Below, piece after piece: positions 61,697-64,000 of a DNA stretch of 64,000 nucleotides (positions are counted from its first letter, which is position 1; each line of letters begins with the position of its first letter). A program made the position numbers and the translations under genes. Below the pieces are notes generated by a model, which was not told the origin of the DNA, made no database searches, and worked only from the letters and a program-made list of their open reading frames with translations. Source of the DNA: Dolichospermum flos-aquae CCAP 1403/13F (GTDB taxonomy: Bacteria > Cyanobacteriota > Cyanobacteriia > Cyanobacteriales > Nostocaceae); the NCBI RefSeq assembly GCF_012516395.1, contig NZ_CP051206.1, positions 1,966,501 through 2,030,500 of the forward strand, read 5' to 3'.

Positions 61697-62050
61697 TTAA
61701 AATCCTGAAAGTAATGGGTATGAGTCTGTGGGACTTTGATTGGGTAAATGTCTAAATATGGAGCAGATGGAAATAGATTCACTCATTTCTAATATTTGCT
61801 GCTCAGACACTTTTGGAGAAAGATTAGATGTAGTTAATGGTTGAAAATTACTTGGTATTCCGGGTGCGTAAGCTTCAATGACACTTCCATCCAGAGAGCG
61901 CATTACCATCAGGTAGTCACAAACTGGACACTCTGTGCGGATAATTTGATTCATCAAAGAATGCTTGTGAGCTAGTTTTCCATCAGTTAAAAACTGACGT
62001 TTTGCTTCACTACCGCAATTAGGACATGGAAATATATACGCTCTCTGCAT
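61697..62050 (-). CDS. Zinc-ribbon protein, unknown function
   Basis: 117 residues. Two CxxC pairs (FPCPNCGSEAKRQFL and TECPVCDYLMVMRSLDG) form a zinc ribbon in the first 60 residues, with IRTECPVCDYL highly typical of a cyanobacterial family sometimes mislabelled as PriA. The tail is Ser-rich and probably disordered. It lies 12 bases after thioredoxin and 2 before the CBS gene, so it is cotranscribed with both. It could bind nucleic acid or serve as a redox-sensitive partner of the thioredoxin. Confidence 0.75.
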   Translation of the reverse strand: MQRAYIFPCPNCGSEAKRQFLTDGKLAHKHSLMNQIIRTECPVCDYLMVMRSLDGSVIEAYAPGIPSNFQPLTTSNLSPKVSEQQILEMSESISICSIFRHLPNQSPTDSYPLLSGF

Positions 62051-62062
62051 GGAGAAACCCCC

Positions 62063-62422
62063 TCAAGAAGGTGAAAGTATTTTGTTTAAAGCTGTGGTGA
62101 ATTTCTCATAGGGAACTACCCCAACAACTATTTCTGATAATTCGCCATGATTGAAAAACATAACTGCGGGAATACTGCGAATACCGTACTTTTTAGCAAT
62201 GCTTTGATTTTCGCCATCACCAACATCTAATTTGACTACTTTTGCCTGATCTTTGTATTCTTGGGCTAGTTGATCCATTAAAGGAGCAACCATCCTACAA
62301 GGTCCGCACCAAGTTGCGGTGCAGTCCATGACAAACAACTCTTTCGCCTCTAAGAGCGATTCAAAGTCTGATTTTTGGATATATTGAACAAGAGTTTCAT
62401 TCGGACTTTCAGAAGTAGCCAT
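62063..62422 (-). CDS. trxA: Thioredoxin
   Basis: 119 residues with the active-site TATWCGPCRMVAPLMDQLA (WCGPC, about residues 37-41) and the cis-Pro in YGIRSIPAVMFF. An N-terminal extension of about 15 residues precedes the fold. The class (m-, x- or y-like) cannot be decided by eye. It is the first gene of an operon with a zinc-ribbon protein and two CBS proteins. Confidence 0.92.
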   Translation of the reverse strand: MATSESPNETLVQYIQKSDFESLLEAKELFVMDCTATWCGPCRMVAPLMDQLAQEYKDQAKVVKLDVGDGENQSIAKKYGIRSIPAVMFFNHGELSEIVVGVVPYEKFTTALNKILSPS

Positions 62423-62632
62423 AGGTTTCTCCAGTAAAAATTAAAATTGGTGATTATGTGGTTGGGAAATGGGAAATTGTCAAGGATAAGATGGAATGTC
62501 CATGAGTTAAGTTGTTTGTTGAGGTAAAGCCAATCTCAGAAGTGCTATAACCCTGATGCCATAGAAATTTCAATCTTTTGATTTTTCTTTTATTTCGCAT
62601 AAAATACTCAGGACTTTTACTTTATTTTTGTG

Positions 62633-63289
62633 TCATGCAGATAAAATCTGTTTTCCTGCTTTGATTAATCTTTTTCTAGCATTTAAAGTTTTTTTGTTTC
62701 CTATTAAACGAGACTTAGAAAAAGAATCTTGTAAAAACTGAGTTACTATTTCGACTGGGCGATCGCCATTAATCACAGTTAAACAACCTTGTTGGCGATA
62801 ATGCTGAATTAAGGGAGTAGAATGCTCCTGATAGACTTCTATTCGCCTATAAATAACCTCATGATTATCGTCTGAGCGACCTCGTTGCAGTAACCTTTGT
62901 ACCAAAACATCAATTGGGACATAAAAGCTAAAAACTTGGTCGTAAGGCCGTTCTGATAATGCAGTGTTGCCTTTAGCCCGGATTTCTAATAGTAATTGAT
63001 CAAGAAGTTTCACCTGGGATAAATTACTAGGAAATCCATCCAGAATCCAACCCCGTTGGGCAGAGGAATGACTGAAGTGTTGGCGGATGATATCAAGAAT
63101 GAAATCATCTGGAACTAAATCACCTCTTTCTATATACGGCTTGACTTTTAAGCCGAAAGAAGTCTCTTTAGCGATCGCCTGACGGCATATATCATCAATG
63201 GAAATATGGGGAATTTGCCATTGGCTTGACAGTGCTGCCCCCTGGGTACTCTTGCCAGCACCCGGTACTCCTAAGAAAATCAATCGCAT
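62633..63289 (-). CDS. Adenylate kinase-like nucleoside monophosphate kinase
   Basis: 218 residues. P-loop GVPGAGKSTQGAAL at the start, NMP-binding DICRQAIAKETSFGLKVKPY, GWILDGFPSNLSQVKLLD and LID-region RLLQRGRSDDNHEVIYRRIE. The zinc-type LID is absent. Cyanobacteria have a separate housekeeping adk, and this longer form with a basic tail (NARKRLIKAGKQI) may be specialised. It lies about 210 bases upstream of trxA on the same strand, near CBS proteins that sense adenylates. Confidence 0.85.
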   Translation of the reverse strand: MRLIFLGVPGAGKSTQGAALSSQWQIPHISIDDICRQAIAKETSFGLKVKPYIERGDLVPDDFILDIIRQHFSHSSAQRGWILDGFPSNLSQVKLLDQLLLEIRAKGNTALSERPYDQVFSFYVPIDVLVQRLLQRGRSDDNHEVIYRRIEVYQEHSTPLIQHYRQQGCLTVINGDRPVEIVTQFLQDSFSKSRLIGNKKTLNARKRLIKAGKQILSA

Positions 63290-63422
63290 TCAAACACCCC
63301 CTATTTCCAACTGAAAATGAGATGAAATCAACAACCAATACAATCCCCAAATATAAGATTCCTCTAGGAATAGCCAATATTTGAGATATCATATCTACAG
63401 AGGTGATTGAATTCTCAAAACT

Positions 63423-63764
63423 ATGGCAACTGAAAAATCAAAAGACTCTTACCTGTGGGAAAAGCTAGACCAAGCCAGGAAAGCGAAAGCTGCCAGTGGC
63501 GGCTATGCCGGCTATGGTTCACCTGCTTTTGGTCAACAGTCAGTTAATGGTGAACTAGTAGAGAATCCATCTGAACAACAGATCATTGAATTAATTCGCC
63601 GTCACCACAAGTCAGGAAAATCACTTCCACAAATTGCCGCGTGGCTTAACCAGCAAGGATATACAACCAAGCGAGGCAGTCAGTGGCAACCTGTATCAGT
63701 TAAAAGGGTTTTAGACAGGCTGTATGGTAAAATACAAAGAATTTCCGGCATGGACGAAGACTGA
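63423..63764 (+). CDS. Small recombinase-like helical domain protein
   Basis: 113 residues. The second half (IIELIRRHHKSGKSLPQIAA, WLNQQGYTTKRGSQWQPVSV, KRVLDRLYG) matches the recombinase-type domain that follows the catalytic domain in large serine recombinases. The first half is Gly/Ala/Ser-rich and holds no catalytic part. Cyanobacteria commonly carry this stand-alone form. It probably binds DNA but cannot recombine by itself. Confidence 0.75.
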   Translation: MATEKSKDSYLWEKLDQARKAKAASGGYAGYGSPAFGQQSVNGELVENPSEQQIIELIRRHHKSGKSLPQIAAWLNQQGYTTKRGSQWQPVSVKRVLDRLYGKIQRISGMDED

Positions 63765-64000
63765 TGCCCACATTGGCTCTGATTTAGAACCACAAAGTAA
63801 AAATGTCTTCTTTGCCCTATTTGGATAGACAACTTTAAATTTTATCCCCCATTTACCTTTTAATCGTTAAACCCTTTATATGTAAACTGTTTCCTCGATT
63901 TATCCTTTACATCCCTCATATCATAACTGAAATTTGTAGAAATAATATGTATATGACAAAAAACTTTACAAAACTTTATAAATTAACTTTATCAGCTATT
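63765..64000. other. Intergenic sequence to window end
   Basis: 236 bases, AT-rich, with no gene, hairpin or repeat that I can support. Confidence 0.5.

Overview
The window is chromosomal DNA of a filamentous, probably heterocyst-forming cyanobacterium (order Nostocales). The evidence is the gene set (cyanobacterial minCDE, an NtcA-type site before amt, LexA with a cyanobacterial LexA box, opcA-zwf-fbp, COP23 and DUF29 proteins, remnants of xisH/xisI and chlB), the frequent GCGATCGC (HIP1) octamers, the low GC content, and many tandem heptamer arrays between genes (GGTAATT, GTCAGTT, TCTTGCC, GAGTCAG). The species cannot be fixed from this sequence.

Layout. 1-5 kb: the 3' end of a DAHP synthase gene, then minE, minD and minC on the minus strand and a DUF1537 sugar-acid kinase. 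5-7 kb: three DUF29 genes and a small coiled-coil gene with palindromic repeats. 7-11.4 kb: a kinase fused to a formylglycine-type sulfatase-modifying domain, and a C-terminal processing protease. 11.4-17 kb: a graveyard of mobile DNA next to tRNA-Thr(UGU). It holds an IS110 remnant, an internally deleted ISAs1 element inside xisI, a xisH remnant, a VWA/DUF3520 remnant, a second ISAs1 fragment, and an ISAzo13-type transposase gene that truncates an integrase. 17-28.5 kb: housekeeping genes (argF, lexA, an SF2 helicase, comB, an M61 peptidase, GNAT-ruvX-DUF3727-yqeG). 29-30.4 kb: a TnpB-like nuclease that lacks the usual zinc ribbon. 30.4-37 kb: an amino-acid binding lipoprotein, an MBL-fold protein, a PIN toxin module, a CHAP-like protein, a KaiB-fold fusion and pilT. 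38-43 kb: opcA, zwf and fbp without tal between zwf and fbp. 43-51 kb: a PEP-CTERM-like protein with a poly-C tract, two tandem MITEs, menH with a nickel-sensor-like CsoR protein, a Deg protease, an EbsA-like protein, ispH, a GDSL esterase and amt. 51-53.6 kb: degraded antitoxins, a chlB 3' fragment, an orphan protease C-terminal domain and a structured region that looks like an IscB-type omega RNA without its nuclease. 53.6-56.2 kb: a COP23 protein followed by two secreted S1 proteases. 56-64 kb: murF, a double-glycine peptide precursor, a fasciclin protein, a ketopantoate-reductase-like enzyme, an operon-like cluster (thioredoxin, zinc ribbon, two CBS proteins) with an adenylate-kinase-like gene upstream, and a small recombinase-like protein.

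How parts fit together. MinCDE place the division septum. OpcA activates Zwf in the oxidative pentose phosphate pathway, which feeds reductant to nitrogen fixation in heterocysts, with Fbp in the same orientation upstream. The amt promoter has a perfect NtcA motif, so ammonium uptake should follow nitrogen status. lexA has its own operator and so probably autoregulates.

The most unusual material is the non-coding remains of RNA-guided nuclease transposons (53.1-53.6 kb, 32.1-32.3 kb and 51.26 kb), the zinc-ribbon-less TnpB-like protein, the COP23/S1-protease cluster and palindromic repeats that supply stop codons to genes.
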